The notes beneath the pieces are model-generated. The model had not been told where the DNA came from and searched no databases. It saw only the letters and a program-made list of their open reading frames with translations. This document shows positions 16,291-24,996 of a stretch of 64,000 bases of DNA, piece by piece. Numbering within the stretch: position 1 is the first letter of the stretch; the number at the start of each line of letters is the position of its first letter. The position numbers were made by a program, and so were the translations under genes. The stretch comes from an uncultured Eubacteriales bacterium. GTDB taxonomy: Bacteria > Bacillota > Clostridia > Oscillospirales > Oscillospiraceae. The stretch covers positions 5,498 to 69,497 of the forward strand of contig UREY01000010.1 of the NCBI GenBank assembly GCA_900546915.1. The letters run 5' to 3'.

Positions 16291-17426
16291 AAATACTGAT
16301 CACCGGCGCCGGGGGATTTCTGGGGCGGAATCTGTCGGCGGAGCTGCAAAACCTCCGGGGCTGGACCGGCATGGATGGGGAGAAAAGCGGACGCCTAGAG
16401 CTTCTTCTGTGTCACCGGAATACGGACCTCCGGGACCTTTCCGCTTGGTGCAAGACGGCAGATTTTGTCTTTCACCTGGCCGGTGTGAATCGGGCCGGCA
16501 GCCCGGAGGATTTTTGGGCCGGAAATCTGGAATTTACCCAGGCGCTTCTTGCCCGGCTGCGCCGGGCGGGGAATCCCAGCCCCATTGTGTTTGCCTCTTC
16601 CATACAAGCAGGCCGAGCCTCCCCCTATGGAAAAAGTAAGCTGGCAGCCGAGGAGGCGCTGTTTCGCCACAGGGAACAGACCGGGGCCGAGGTTTGGATT
16701 TACCGGCTGCCCCATATTTTCGGCAAGTGGAGCCGGCCGGAGTACAACAGCGTAGTGGCCACCTTTTGCCACCGCATCGCCCGGGGCTTGCCTGCGGTGA
16801 TACAGGACCCGGACCTTCGGCTGGAGCTGGCGTACATTGACGATGTGGTAAAAGAGCTTCTAAACGCCCTTGCCGGTTCGCCGCACCGAAGCGGAACGTT
16901 CTGCCGCATCCCCACGGTATATTCTGCGACGCTGCAGGAGCTGGCCGATTTGCTGTGGGGTTTTGCAGAGAGCAGAGCTTCCGGAGGGCTTCCCGCAGTG
17001 GGCACGCCCTTTGCCAAAAAGCTGTATGCCACTTATGTAAGCTTTCTTCCCCGGGAAGCGCTTCTTCAAGAGCGGATGCCCCACCGGGACCACCGGGGCA
17101 GCTTCACCGAGCTGTTCCGCACGCCGGAGTGCGGTCAGTTTTCCGTCAGCATCACCAAACCCGGCGTGATCCGGGGATTGCACTGGCATCATACCAAGGT
17201 GGAGAAGTTCATAGTTCTGCAGGGGGAGGGGGAGCTTCGCTTTCGCAGCCCGGAGGGGGAGGTCCGGTCGTTCCAGGTTTCCGGCAACCGGCCTGCGGTG
17301 GTGGACATTCCCCCGGGGGACCTGCACAGCATCAAAAATCAGGGGCAGGACGATCTGGTTACGCTGATTTGGGCCAGCGAATGCTTTGACCCAGACCGCC
17401 CCGATACTTACGGACGGGAGGTGTGA
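16281..17426 (+). CDS. capF: UDP-2-acetamido-2,6-dideoxy-hexulose reductase/epimerase with C-terminal cupin (CapF/FnlB/WbjC-like)
   Basis: The 381-residue protein has an N-terminal Rossmann domain with GAGGFLGRNL and VFHLAGVNRA, an extended-SDR active-site region (YGKSKLAAEE) and a C-terminal cupin from about residue 260 (IRGLHWHHTKVEKFIVLQGEGE, then DIPPGDLHSI). This two-domain arrangement is specific to CapF, which epimerises at C3 and reduces at C4 to give UDP-2-acetamido-2,6-dideoxy-L-talose. It sits between CapE- and CapG-like genes, in pathway order. Confidence 0.9.
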   Translation: MDVKILITGAGGFLGRNLSAELQNLRGWTGMDGEKSGRLELLLCHRNTDLRDLSAWCKTADFVFHLAGVNRAGSPEDFWAGNLEFTQALLARLRRAGNPSPIVFASSIQAGRASPYGKSKLAAEEALFRHREQTGAEVWIYRLPHIFGKWSRPEYNSVVATFCHRIARGLPAVIQDPDLRLELAYIDDVVKELLNALAGSPHRSGTFCRIPTVYSATLQELADLLWGFAESRASGGLPAVGTPFAKKLYATYVSFLPREALLQERMPHRDHRGSFTELFRTPECGQFSVSITKPGVIRGLHWHHTKVEKFIVLQGEGELRFRSPEGEVRSFQVSGNRPAVVDIPPGDLHSIKNQGQDDLVTLIWASECFDPDRPDTYGREV

Positions 17427-17429
17427 GCC

Positions 17430-18557
17430 GTGACGCAGCTGCACCTGATGACTGTGATGGGGACCCGGCCGGAAATCATCCGGCTGTCCGAGATCATCCG
17501 ATGCTGTGACCGGTATTTCCGGCAGACCTTGGTTCACACCGGGCAGAATTGGGATGAGGCGTTGCATCAAGTCTTTTTTCGGGATCTGGAGCTCCGACCG
17601 CCGGATGTTCAGCTGCACGTGGCAGGCGCGCATCTGGGGCAGACCCTGGGGAACATCCTGGCCCAGTCCTTTGCACTGATGCAGGAGCTCCGACCGGATG
17701 CTCTGCTGATTCTGGGGGATACCAACTCCTGCCTCTCAGCCATTTCCGCCCGTCGTTTGCAGATACCTATTTTTCATCTGGAGGCGGGAAACCGCTGCTT
17801 TGACGGCCGGGTGCCGGAAGAGGTCAACCGGCGGATTGTAGACGTCACCGCAGATTTCAATCTGTGCTATACCGAGCATGCCAGACGAAACCTCTTGGCC
17901 TCCGGTCTGCCCCCAGAGCGGATTTTTGTGGTAGGCTCTCCCATGCCGGAGGTTCTCCTGAAAAATTTGCCCCGGATCCGAGCCAGCCGGGTGATGGAGC
18001 GGTTGGGATTGGAGGACAAGGGCTATTTTCTCCTCTCGGCCCATCGGGAGGAGAACCTCGACGAGGAGGATCGTTTTTTTGCCCTTATGGCGGCGGTCAA
18101 CGCCCTGGCCGAAACGTACGGCAAGCCCATCTTATATGCCTGTCACCCCCGGGCGCGGCAAATTCTGGCGCTGCGGGATGTCCGTCTCCATCCCCTGGTC
18201 CGGGTCCATCCGCCCTTGGGCTTTCACGACTATAACCAGCTGCAGCTGCATGCATACTGCGTCCTGTCCGACAGCGGTACGTTACCGGAAGAGAGCAGCT
18301 TTTTCCGTGGGCAGGGGCTGTCGTTTCCCGCCGTTTGCCTTCGGACCAGTACCGAGCGGCCGGAGGCATTGGAGCGCGGCGCGTTTCTTCTGGCGGGCGT
18401 CCAGGTCGATCAGGTTCTGGCCGCAGTGAAAACCGCCGTCGCCATGGGGGAAGGACAGGACTGGGGAACCATGGCAGAAGACTATCGCAACGGCAAGATT
18501 TCCGATCAGGTGGCGTCCATCATTCAAAGCTATGCCGGTCTTTTCTCCGGGAAGTGA
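17430..18557 (+). CDS. capG: UDP-N-acetylglucosamine 2-epimerase family enzyme (CapG/FnlC/WbjD-like)
   Basis: The 375-residue protein is a WecB-type 2-epimerase: GTRPEIIRL at the start, HTGQNWDEALHQVFF, LGDTNSCLSA, HLEAGNRCFDGRVPEEVNRRIVD, LLSAHREEN and SDSGTLPEESSFF. In this context it should convert the CapF product to UDP-N-acetyl-L-fucosamine, the last step of the pathway. GTG at 17430 follows GGGAGGTG. The preceding gene's stop is only a few bases upstream. Confidence 0.9.
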   Translation: MTQLHLMTVMGTRPEIIRLSEIIRCCDRYFRQTLVHTGQNWDEALHQVFFRDLELRPPDVQLHVAGAHLGQTLGNILAQSFALMQELRPDALLILGDTNSCLSAISARRLQIPIFHLEAGNRCFDGRVPEEVNRRIVDVTADFNLCYTEHARRNLLASGLPPERIFVVGSPMPEVLLKNLPRIRASRVMERLGLEDKGYFLLSAHREENLDEEDRFFALMAAVNALAETYGKPILYACHPRARQILALRDVRLHPLVRVHPPLGFHDYNQLQLHAYCVLSDSGTLPEESSFFRGQGLSFPAVCLRTSTERPEALERGAFLLAGVQVDQVLAAVKTAVAMGEGQDWGTMAEDYRNGKISDQVASIIQSYAGLFSGK

Positions 18558-18568
18558 GGTGCTGTATC

Positions 18569-19363
18569 TTGGAACCTGTTTGGGTCAGCGTGGTGCTTCC
18601 TGCCTATCAAGCGGCGGATTTTTTGGAGACAGCGGTCCGGTCCGTCCTGGAGCAAAGTCATTCCGCTTTTGAACTTCTCATTATAGACGATGCCTCCCAA
18701 GACCATACGGAAAAACTGGCCCGGTATTTTGCCGGGCAGGACGCCCGAGTCCGATACCACCGCATGCCGGTTCATGGAGGTGTGGCCGCTTCCCGCAATT
18801 TGGGCGTCCGTCTGGCGCGCTTTGACTGGATTGCCTTTTTGGACAGCGACGACCGGTGGCGACCGGACAAGCTGGCGCGTCAGATCGCCTATGTGCGGGC
18901 CCATGCCGTAGATATGGTATATACCGGATATGATTTTATGGACGCGGCCGGACGGAAAATCCCGGCTGCCTTTCCGGTTCCCGGCGCCGTGACGTACCGG
19001 CAGCTGTTGCGGCAGAATGTAATCTCTTGCTCCGGCATAATGCTGCGTAAGCGCTGGTGTCAACAGGTTCCCATGGGGACCGGTGCGCTGCACGAGGATT
19101 TTTGGGCTTGGCTGACCATGCTCCAGCGAGGGGCAGAGGCCGGAGGCATCGATCTTCCCCTGCACACGGTGCGAGTCGGCCGCCCCAGCTCAAAGTCCGG
19201 CAATAAGCTGCACGCTGCGGGGTGTACCTGGCGGACTTACCGGACTTTGGGCCTGCCGTTTATGGAAGCGGCCTATTATATGATCTGTTATTTTTGCCGC
19301 AGTCTGAAAAAGTATGGAAACCTCTTTCTGGCGGCCCGGTGCAGAGAGGAGGAGCGTGGATGA
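18569..19363 (+). CDS. Family 2 glycosyltransferase
   Basis: The 264-residue GT-A fold enzyme has VSVVLPAYQAADFLETAVRSVL at the start, IIDDASQDHT, the GGVAASRNLGV segment, and the DxD-like IAFLDSDDRW. TTG at 18569 is taken as the start because it sits just before the conserved beginning and 7 bases after GAGGTG. The open frame runs further upstream only inside capG. It overlaps the next gene by ATGA. It probably adds one sugar to the lipid-linked repeat unit; which sugar is not visible. Confidence 0.85.
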   Translation: MEPVWVSVVLPAYQAADFLETAVRSVLEQSHSAFELLIIDDASQDHTEKLARYFAGQDARVRYHRMPVHGGVAASRNLGVRLARFDWIAFLDSDDRWRPDKLARQIAYVRAHAVDMVYTGYDFMDAAGRKIPAAFPVPGAVTYRQLLRQNVISCSGIMLRKRWCQQVPMGTGALHEDFWAWLTMLQRGAEAGGIDLPLHTVRVGRPSSKSGNKLHAAGCTWRTYRTLGLPFMEAAYYMICYFCRSLKKYGNLFLAARCREEERG

Positions 19364-20649
19364 AGGACCTGCGGGTTCTGGTTGTCAGCCACAACGTCTT
19401 CTCCCGGGAGAATAATATGGGCCGCTCCCTGGCAGGCCTTCTTTCCGGGTGGGATCCGGATGCGCTGAGCCAGCTCTATTTTTGCCCGGAGCAGCCGTCC
19501 CTCCCCCTTTGCCGCCGCTATTTCCGCGTGACGGATTTGGATGCGCTCCGGTCTCTTTGGCGTCGGCGCGGCCAAGGACAGGCGCTGCCGGTGGATGGAG
19601 CTGCCGGGCGGGTGAAGCCGCCTCCTCCGGCCGGTTGGATCTATCGCTTGGGCCATCGCTGCCGGACGTCGCTGTTGGGCCTGCTTCGGGATGGTCTGTG
19701 GGCTCTGGCCCTTTGGGATTCTCCCCAGCTTCAAGCGTTTCTGGCGGAGGCCCGGCCGGATGTGATTTTATTTGCCGCCGGGGACGCGGTGTTTTCCCAC
19801 AGAATTGTCTGCCGCCTGGCCGTCCGGTATCGTCTGCCGGTTGTGACGGTCAGTTATGACGACTTTTATTCCAAGCCCCGTTTTTCTCTTTTCGGTACGC
19901 TGCATTACCGCCTGCGCATGGGTTGGGCCCGCCGCATCATACGGGGCGGAGCCGGTCTCTTGGTAGCCAGTTCCGCCATGGCGGAGGCGTATGCGCCTGT
20001 TTTTCAGGTTCCCTGTTTTCCGGTGTATACGTCCTATGCCGCAGTCCGTCCCTTTTCCGGGCGCCCCGGCGGTGTGAGGTACTTCGGTAATCTGGGCCTG
20101 GGGCGCTGGCGGCAGCTGATCTCCATCGGAAGGGCGCTGGCGGCGCTGCGGCTGCCGGGTCTGCCGCCGTATCTGGAGGTCTATTCCCAGGAGGACTGTC
20201 CGCACATTCGCAAGAAGATGCTGGCATGCCCTGGAATTCGCTTTTGCGGGGGGATTTCCGGCAGCCGGGTTGCCCGGTTGGTATCTCAAAGCTTGGTGGT
20301 GATTCATACGGAGTCCTTTGCGCCGCGTGAGGTCCGGCGTATTCGCTTTTCCCTCTCGACCAAACTGGCGGACTATTTGGCGTTTGCACCCTGTATTCTA
20401 GCCTACGGGCCGGAAGAAGCGGCATCCATCGCCTATCTCCGAGACCATCGCGCTGCTGTTATCGTCTCTTCCGAGCGGGAGCTGTCCCAAGGGCTGGTTG
20501 ATGCCTGTACGCAGGAAGCGCGCCGGGCGGAGGTTCGGGCCAACGCCAGAGAATTGGCTGCAGAGCATCATGATCCGATACAGGTTTCTAAGCAAATGCG
20601 CGCCGTTCTCGCCCGGGCGGTTGCCGCCTGGAAAGGAGACAAAGAATGA
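19360..20649 (+). CDS. Glycosyltransferase-like protein (GT-B fold, probable)
   Basis: The 429-residue soluble protein begins LRVLVVSHNVFSRENNMGRSL, a typical GT-B N-terminal strand. It has DVILFAAGDAVFSHRI in the first domain and a second-domain region with GVRYFGNLGLGRWRQL and the end-of-domain FSLSTKLADYLAFAPCILAYGPEE. That last segment resembles the nucleotide-sugar site of GT4 enzymes, though the usual EX7E motif is not clear. ATG at 19360 overlaps the previous stop. Its place within the operon supports a transferase role. Confidence 0.65.
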   Translation: MKDLRVLVVSHNVFSRENNMGRSLAGLLSGWDPDALSQLYFCPEQPSLPLCRRYFRVTDLDALRSLWRRRGQGQALPVDGAAGRVKPPPPAGWIYRLGHRCRTSLLGLLRDGLWALALWDSPQLQAFLAEARPDVILFAAGDAVFSHRIVCRLAVRYRLPVVTVSYDDFYSKPRFSLFGTLHYRLRMGWARRIIRGGAGLLVASSAMAEAYAPVFQVPCFPVYTSYAAVRPFSGRPGGVRYFGNLGLGRWRQLISIGRALAALRLPGLPPYLEVYSQEDCPHIRKKMLACPGIRFCGGISGSRVARLVSQSLVVIHTESFAPREVRRIRFSLSTKLADYLAFAPCILAYGPEEAASIAYLRDHRAAVIVSSERELSQGLVDACTQEARRAEVRANARELAAEHHDPIQVSKQMRAVLARAVAAWKGDKE

Positions 20650-21440
20650 ATGCGTTGCAAAGAAAAGAACTGGAGCTGTTTCAGGCGTTTCTGCAGGTTT
20701 GCCGGCAGCTGGGACTGTCTTATTATCTGATTTGCGGCAGCGCGCTGGGCGCAGTGAAATACCGGGGCTTCATTCCCTGGGACGACGATATGGATCTGGC
20801 TATGCTGCGGCCCGAATATGAGGTGTTTTTGGCGCAAGCGCCGGATTTGCTGCCCGCCCACATTTTTCTGCAGAATTATAAAACGGATCCGGCCTTTCCT
20901 GCGATCTACAGTAAGCTGCGGTACTCCGGCACGGCGTACATAGAAAAAGCGGCCCGAAAGCTGGCCATGCATCACGGCATTTTTATCGATCTGTTTCCCT
21001 TGGACGGTTATCCGGCGGAGCCTGCCCGGCAGCGTCGGCTGGAGCGGAGGAAACGGCACTTTCGCCGGGCTCTGGCGGCGGCGTTTTCCGGCCCACCCAC
21101 GGTATCCCGGTGCTTTTACCGCTTGTTGGGCAGTCATAGACGTTCATCTTCCATTGCTGCGGCGTATGAGCGGCTCATTACCCAGTATTCTCCTGCGGAC
21201 AGCGCCCTGCTGGCCAACCACGGCAATTGGCAGGGCGCGCGGGACTATGCGCCCCGGGAGGAATTTGGCCCGGGAGCTTTGGCACAGTTTGAGCAGCTTC
21301 CGGTGCGACTGCCTGCGGACTATGACGCCTACCTCCGGCGCAAATACGGAGACTATTGGAAAGATCCGCCGGCATCCCGGCAGGTGAGCCACCACAGCTG
21401 CCTTTTTCTGGACACCGGGCCGAAGGAGGGGGAAGGATGA
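20646..21440 (+). CDS. LicD family protein (phosphorylcholine/phospho-group transferase-like)
   Basis: The 264-residue protein has the LicD signature: YYLICGSALGAVKYRGFIPWDDDMDLAM at residues 21-48 (nucleotidyltransferase-like GS and DxD residues), then HHGIFIDLFPLDGYP and a C-terminal RKYGDYWKDPP. LicD proteins attach phosphocholine or related phospho-groups to glycans; here the acceptor is probably the polysaccharide repeat unit. ATGA overlaps at both ends place it firmly in the operon. Confidence 0.88.
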   Translation: MNALQRKELELFQAFLQVCRQLGLSYYLICGSALGAVKYRGFIPWDDDMDLAMLRPEYEVFLAQAPDLLPAHIFLQNYKTDPAFPAIYSKLRYSGTAYIEKAARKLAMHHGIFIDLFPLDGYPAEPARQRRLERRKRHFRRALAAAFSGPPTVSRCFYRLLGSHRRSSSIAAAYERLITQYSPADSALLANHGNWQGARDYAPREEFGPGALAQFEQLPVRLPADYDAYLRRKYGDYWKDPPASRQVSHHSCLFLDTGPKEGEG

Positions 21441-22651
21441 ACATTCTTCAAATCAACTGCGTCTACGGCGGGGGGAGCACAGGCGGCATCACGAGGGATT
21501 TGCACCGGTTCTTTTTGGCCCGGGGCCACAGGTCGGCTGTGCTCTATGGCCGTGGCCCGAAAAGCCGGGAACCGTTTGTGACGCAGGTTTGCCCGGCCTG
21601 GTATGCCAAAATCCACGGCCTGGGAGCCAGGCTGACCGGGCTGGCTTACGGCGGCTGTAACCGGTCTACCCGGGTGCTGACGGAATATATCGACCGGATC
21701 GCGCCGGATGTGGTGCATTTGCAATGCATCAACGGGCATTTCTGCAGCCTGTACGGCCTGCTGGAATTTTTGAAAAGGCAAAATGTGCCTACGGTTCTCA
21801 CCCTGCACGCCGAATTTCCCTATACCGGCGGCTGCAGTCATGCTGGAGACTGCGCCGGATGGCGGCAGGGATGTGGAAACTGCCCCGTGAACAGTCCGGA
21901 GACGGCGGGAATTTGGAAGAACCGGGCGGAGGAAGGGTGGAGGCGGCTTTGCAGCATTTACCGGAATTGGGACCGGCTGGCTGTCGTGGGCTGCTCCCAC
22001 TGGATTGCCGGGCGGGCTGCCGCTTCCTCTGCCCTCTCCGGATTCCCGGTCACGGTCATCGCCAATGGTGTAGACGTTTCGCTGTTTTCCCCCCAGCCCG
22101 ATGCCGCAGCCCGGTTGCGAAGAAGACTGTCTGTCGGATCAGAAGAGAGGGTGGTTTTGTTTGCCGCTCCCAGGTTTTCCCGGGCAAAGGGATTTGATTT
22201 GTTCGTGCAACTGGCCCGGCTGTGCCGGGATGCGCCTGTGCGCTTTCTGGCGGCTGGAGGCGAGGGGAGAAGTCCGCTTCGCAACTTGACGATCCTGGGC
22301 CATATTTCCAACCGAGAGCAGCTGGCGGAGCTTTATGCTGCTGCGGATGTTCTGGCCGTGTGCAGCAGGCAGGAAACGTTTCCCACCGTGTGTCTGGAGG
22401 CGGCGGCCTGCGGAACGCCGGTGATCGGCTTTTCCGTGGGCGGAGTGCCGGAGACGATCCTTCCAGGGATGGGCGCTGTTGTTCCGCTGGGAGACATTTC
22501 CGCTATGAGTCGTGCGCTGCTGGAGCTCCCACCGCCCGGCGGCGCCGCTGTGGCGCGCGCCCGCACCCTCTGGGACAGCCGTCGCATGGCAAGGCAGTAC
22601 CTTGCCCTGTATCAGGATGTGCTGGGGAACGGAAAAGACCATGCCGGGTGA
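21437..22651 (+). CDS. Family 4 glycosyltransferase
   Basis: The 404-residue GT-B enzyme starts MNILQINCVYGGGSTGGITRD. Its donor domain carries GVDVSLFSP, FAAPRFSRAKGFDLF and the conserved ETFPTVCLEAAACGTPVIGF segment near residue 315. A cysteine-rich loop (GGCSHAGDCAGWRQGCGNCP, about 130-150) matches GT4 subfamilies with a zinc-like cluster. ATG at 21437 overlaps the licD stop. Confidence 0.87.
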   Translation: MNILQINCVYGGGSTGGITRDLHRFFLARGHRSAVLYGRGPKSREPFVTQVCPAWYAKIHGLGARLTGLAYGGCNRSTRVLTEYIDRIAPDVVHLQCINGHFCSLYGLLEFLKRQNVPTVLTLHAEFPYTGGCSHAGDCAGWRQGCGNCPVNSPETAGIWKNRAEEGWRRLCSIYRNWDRLAVVGCSHWIAGRAAASSALSGFPVTVIANGVDVSLFSPQPDAAARLRRRLSVGSEERVVLFAAPRFSRAKGFDLFVQLARLCRDAPVRFLAAGGEGRSPLRNLTILGHISNREQLAELYAAADVLAVCSRQETFPTVCLEAAACGTPVIGFSVGGVPETILPGMGAVVPLGDISAMSRALLELPPPGGAAVARARTLWDSRRMARQYLALYQDVLGNGKDHAG

Positions 22652-23945
22652 ATCCAAGAGGAGGCTCTGGGAGCGGCCCATGCTGCTGCTGTTCTTCCTG
22701 TTTGGTTTGAGCGTGTGGAACCAGGCCGGGGCGGTATTTTTGCTGCTTCTGGTTTGCGCGGCAGCACTCTGGGGCATGGGACCGCCTTTTTCTCGGTCGG
22801 AGATCCTGCTGCTGTTTTTCTCCCTGTCCTATTTTGGCATGGATGTATATCATCACGGCCTGACGCTGCGGGGGTGCGTGGTTTACTTATTGGGTCCGTG
22901 GTCGGCTTACCGCATGGGAAAGAGCTATGTTCTGTACGCCGGTAGCCGACAGGCACTGGGGCGTGTTCTGGCAGCGCCGGCCCTGGGTATGGGCCTGCAC
23001 GGGCTGTTGAATTGGCTTGCCTGCCTGCCGCACCAGGCAGGCGGTGCGCCGGTCCGGCTGGCTGTGGATGTTTGGCGGGGGGATCCGGTTTCGGTGACAT
23101 GTACCGGCATGCTTTTGACGGCAGTGTCGGCGTTGGCGCTGGGCGCTTTGGCTGCGCCCGGCTCCAGGCGGCGCAAGGGGGTCGCCGTGTGCTGTTTGGG
23201 CGCTTGCCTGGCCGAGAGCGTGTATTTTGCCAACCGGACGCTGCCTGCCATCTGCCTCCTGCTTTTGGCGGGCCGGGCGCTGGCTTGGCTCTTCCGTCCG
23301 GACGTTGCACCGGAGAGGAAGCTTCGGCGGTGCGCCGGAGTTTTCCTGTGCGCATTGCCTGTGACCGCATTGCTGGTCTGGGATGTCTGGGGCTTCGGCG
23401 ACTGGTTCGTCTCTTTGCCCCTGCTGGAGAGGATCCGAAATCCCGAGGCGGGAATCTCACGGGTCAAAATTTGGCTGTCTTTTTTTCAGAATGGCCGGTG
23501 GCTGCGTTTTCCTCTGGGGGGAGAGGAGCTCACTGCCGGACTGCCGGTTTCCTGGTTTCACAACCTGTGGCTGGACCTCTACCGCCAAGGAGGCCTGCTC
23601 CCCTTTGTTCTATTTTTGGTTTTTACAGTTTTGGAGATCCGGCACGCCCTGGCGTTACGCCGGAACATGAGCTCCGCCTGCCAGGCGACCGGTCGGGTTG
23701 TTACGGCGTATCTGCTGCCTGCGTTGTTTCTCAATGCCATGGTGGAACCGGTAATGGACGCCAATGTGTATTGGTTTTTATGTACTTTGCTTTTTTTGGG
23801 TGCAGTTCGGGGCTGGGGACTGCGGGACGGACGGGAGGTGCCGGGCTTTGACTCTGACGTTGATCACCAATTACCTTACGCATCATACCCGTTTTCTGGC
23901 GGAGGCGCTATACGACCGGCTGGGAGGCGGATTTCACTGGATTGA
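22641..23945 (+). CDS. Polysaccharide polymerase (Wzy/O-antigen ligase-like membrane protein)
   Basis: The 434-residue protein is very hydrophobic with about ten predicted transmembrane helices and a larger extracytoplasmic loop (about 240-310). That topology, plus flanking transferase and flippase genes, indicates a Wzy-type polymerase. Sequence similarity alone is weak, as usual for this family. ATG at 22641 lies inside the end of the preceding gene. The last 98 bases overlap the next glycosyltransferase gene. Confidence 0.65.
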   Translation: MPGESKRRLWERPMLLLFFLFGLSVWNQAGAVFLLLLVCAAALWGMGPPFSRSEILLLFFSLSYFGMDVYHHGLTLRGCVVYLLGPWSAYRMGKSYVLYAGSRQALGRVLAAPALGMGLHGLLNWLACLPHQAGGAPVRLAVDVWRGDPVSVTCTGMLLTAVSALALGALAAPGSRRRKGVAVCCLGACLAESVYFANRTLPAICLLLLAGRALAWLFRPDVAPERKLRRCAGVFLCALPVTALLVWDVWGFGDWFVSLPLLERIRNPEAGISRVKIWLSFFQNGRWLRFPLGGEELTAGLPVSWFHNLWLDLYRQGGLLPFVLFLVFTVLEIRHALALRRNMSSACQATGRVVTAYLLPALFLNAMVEPVMDANVYWFLCTLLFLGAVRGWGLRDGREVPGFDSDVDHQLPYASYPFSGGGAIRPAGRRISLD

Positions 23946-24996
23946 GACGGCGCCGTTGCGTCCGGAGCGGATTGCTCTGGGGTGGCGGCGGGAGCCGGAC
24001 CGGCCGTATCTTCTCCGGTCTTACGAGGAGAAGGCGGCCCTATGCCGTCAGCTGGCTCTGGAAAGTGATGTTGTGGTCTTGGGCAGTGCGCCGGACCGGT
24101 GGATTGGCCCTCGTCTGCGTCGGGGCCGCCTCACCTTCCGGTATGCGGAGCGGTGGTATAAGACCGGCCTGCCGCCGGCGGCCCGGGTCCGGGCTTGGCT
24201 GCACCACGGCAGGTTCCAGCGCGCTCCTTTGTACCTGCTCTGTGCCGGCGCCTACGTGGCGGCAGACGCTGCCTGGGCCGGATGCTATCGGGACAAGGCG
24301 TACCGCTTCGGCTACTTTCCCCCGCTGAAGTGCGCCGGACCGGGGGAGCTGCCGGCAGGGAAGCCGCCGGACGGAGGAGATCTTTTGTGGGCGGGGCGAT
24401 TTCTGTCCTGGAAGCATCCGCTGGATGCAATAGCCCTGGCGGGCCGGCTCCAGGAGGCCGGCTGTCACTTTCGCATGACCTTCGTGGGGACCGGTCCGGA
24501 GCGGCAGGAGATGGAGCGGCGGACGGCCCAAATGGGATTGCAGAACCGGATTCAAATTTTACCTCCCATGCCGCCGGAGGCCGTGCGGCGCAGAATGGAA
24601 CAGGCCAATCTGTTCCTCTTAACCTCAGACTTTCAGGAGGGATGGGGCGCCGTGCTCAACGAGGCGATGAACAGCGGGTGTGCCGTGGTGGCCAGTCATG
24701 CAGCCGGTGCTGCGCCCTACCTTCTGCGCCACGGGGAAAACGGCTATCTCTACCGGAGCGGGGACCTGGAGGGACTTTTTCGCCATGTGAAATTTTTGCT
24801 GGACCATCCGGAACAGCAGCAAAAGGTTGGCATGGCGGCATATGAAACCATCTGCAGTCTGTGGAATCCCAATACGGCTGCGGAGCGGCTTTTGACGCTG
24901 TGCCGGCGAATTCTGGAGGGAGATGTCTGCCCCGCTGTCTACGCCGACGGCCCCTGTAGTCCGGCGCCGATCCTTCCGGATGGGTGGTTTTCATGA
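23848..24996 (+). CDS. Family 4 glycosyltransferase
   Basis: About 382 residues. N-terminal LTLITNYLTHHTRFLAEAL is a GT4-type start. The donor domain contains LLWAGRFLSWKHPLDAIALA and the end motif EGWGAVLNEAMNSGCAVVASHAAGAAPYL (the EX7E region). TTG at 23848 is proposed as start because GGGAGG lies nine bases upstream and similarity begins there. The open frame reaches back to 23764, but that part lies inside the polymerase gene. The 98-base overlap with the polymerase gene is unusually long. Confidence 0.85.
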   Translation: MTLTLITNYLTHHTRFLAEALYDRLGGGFHWIETAPLRPERIALGWRREPDRPYLLRSYEEKAALCRQLALESDVVVLGSAPDRWIGPRLRRGRLTFRYAERWYKTGLPPAARVRAWLHHGRFQRAPLYLLCAGAYVAADAAWAGCYRDKAYRFGYFPPLKCAGPGELPAGKPPDGGDLLWAGRFLSWKHPLDAIALAGRLQEAGCHFRMTFVGTGPERQEMERRTAQMGLQNRIQILPPMPPEAVRRRMEQANLFLLTSDFQEGWGAVLNEAMNSGCAVVASHAAGAAPYLLRHGENGYLYRSGDLEGLFRHVKFLLDHPEQQQKVGMAAYETICSLWNPNTAAERLLTLCRRILEGDVCPAVYADGPCSPAPILPDGWFS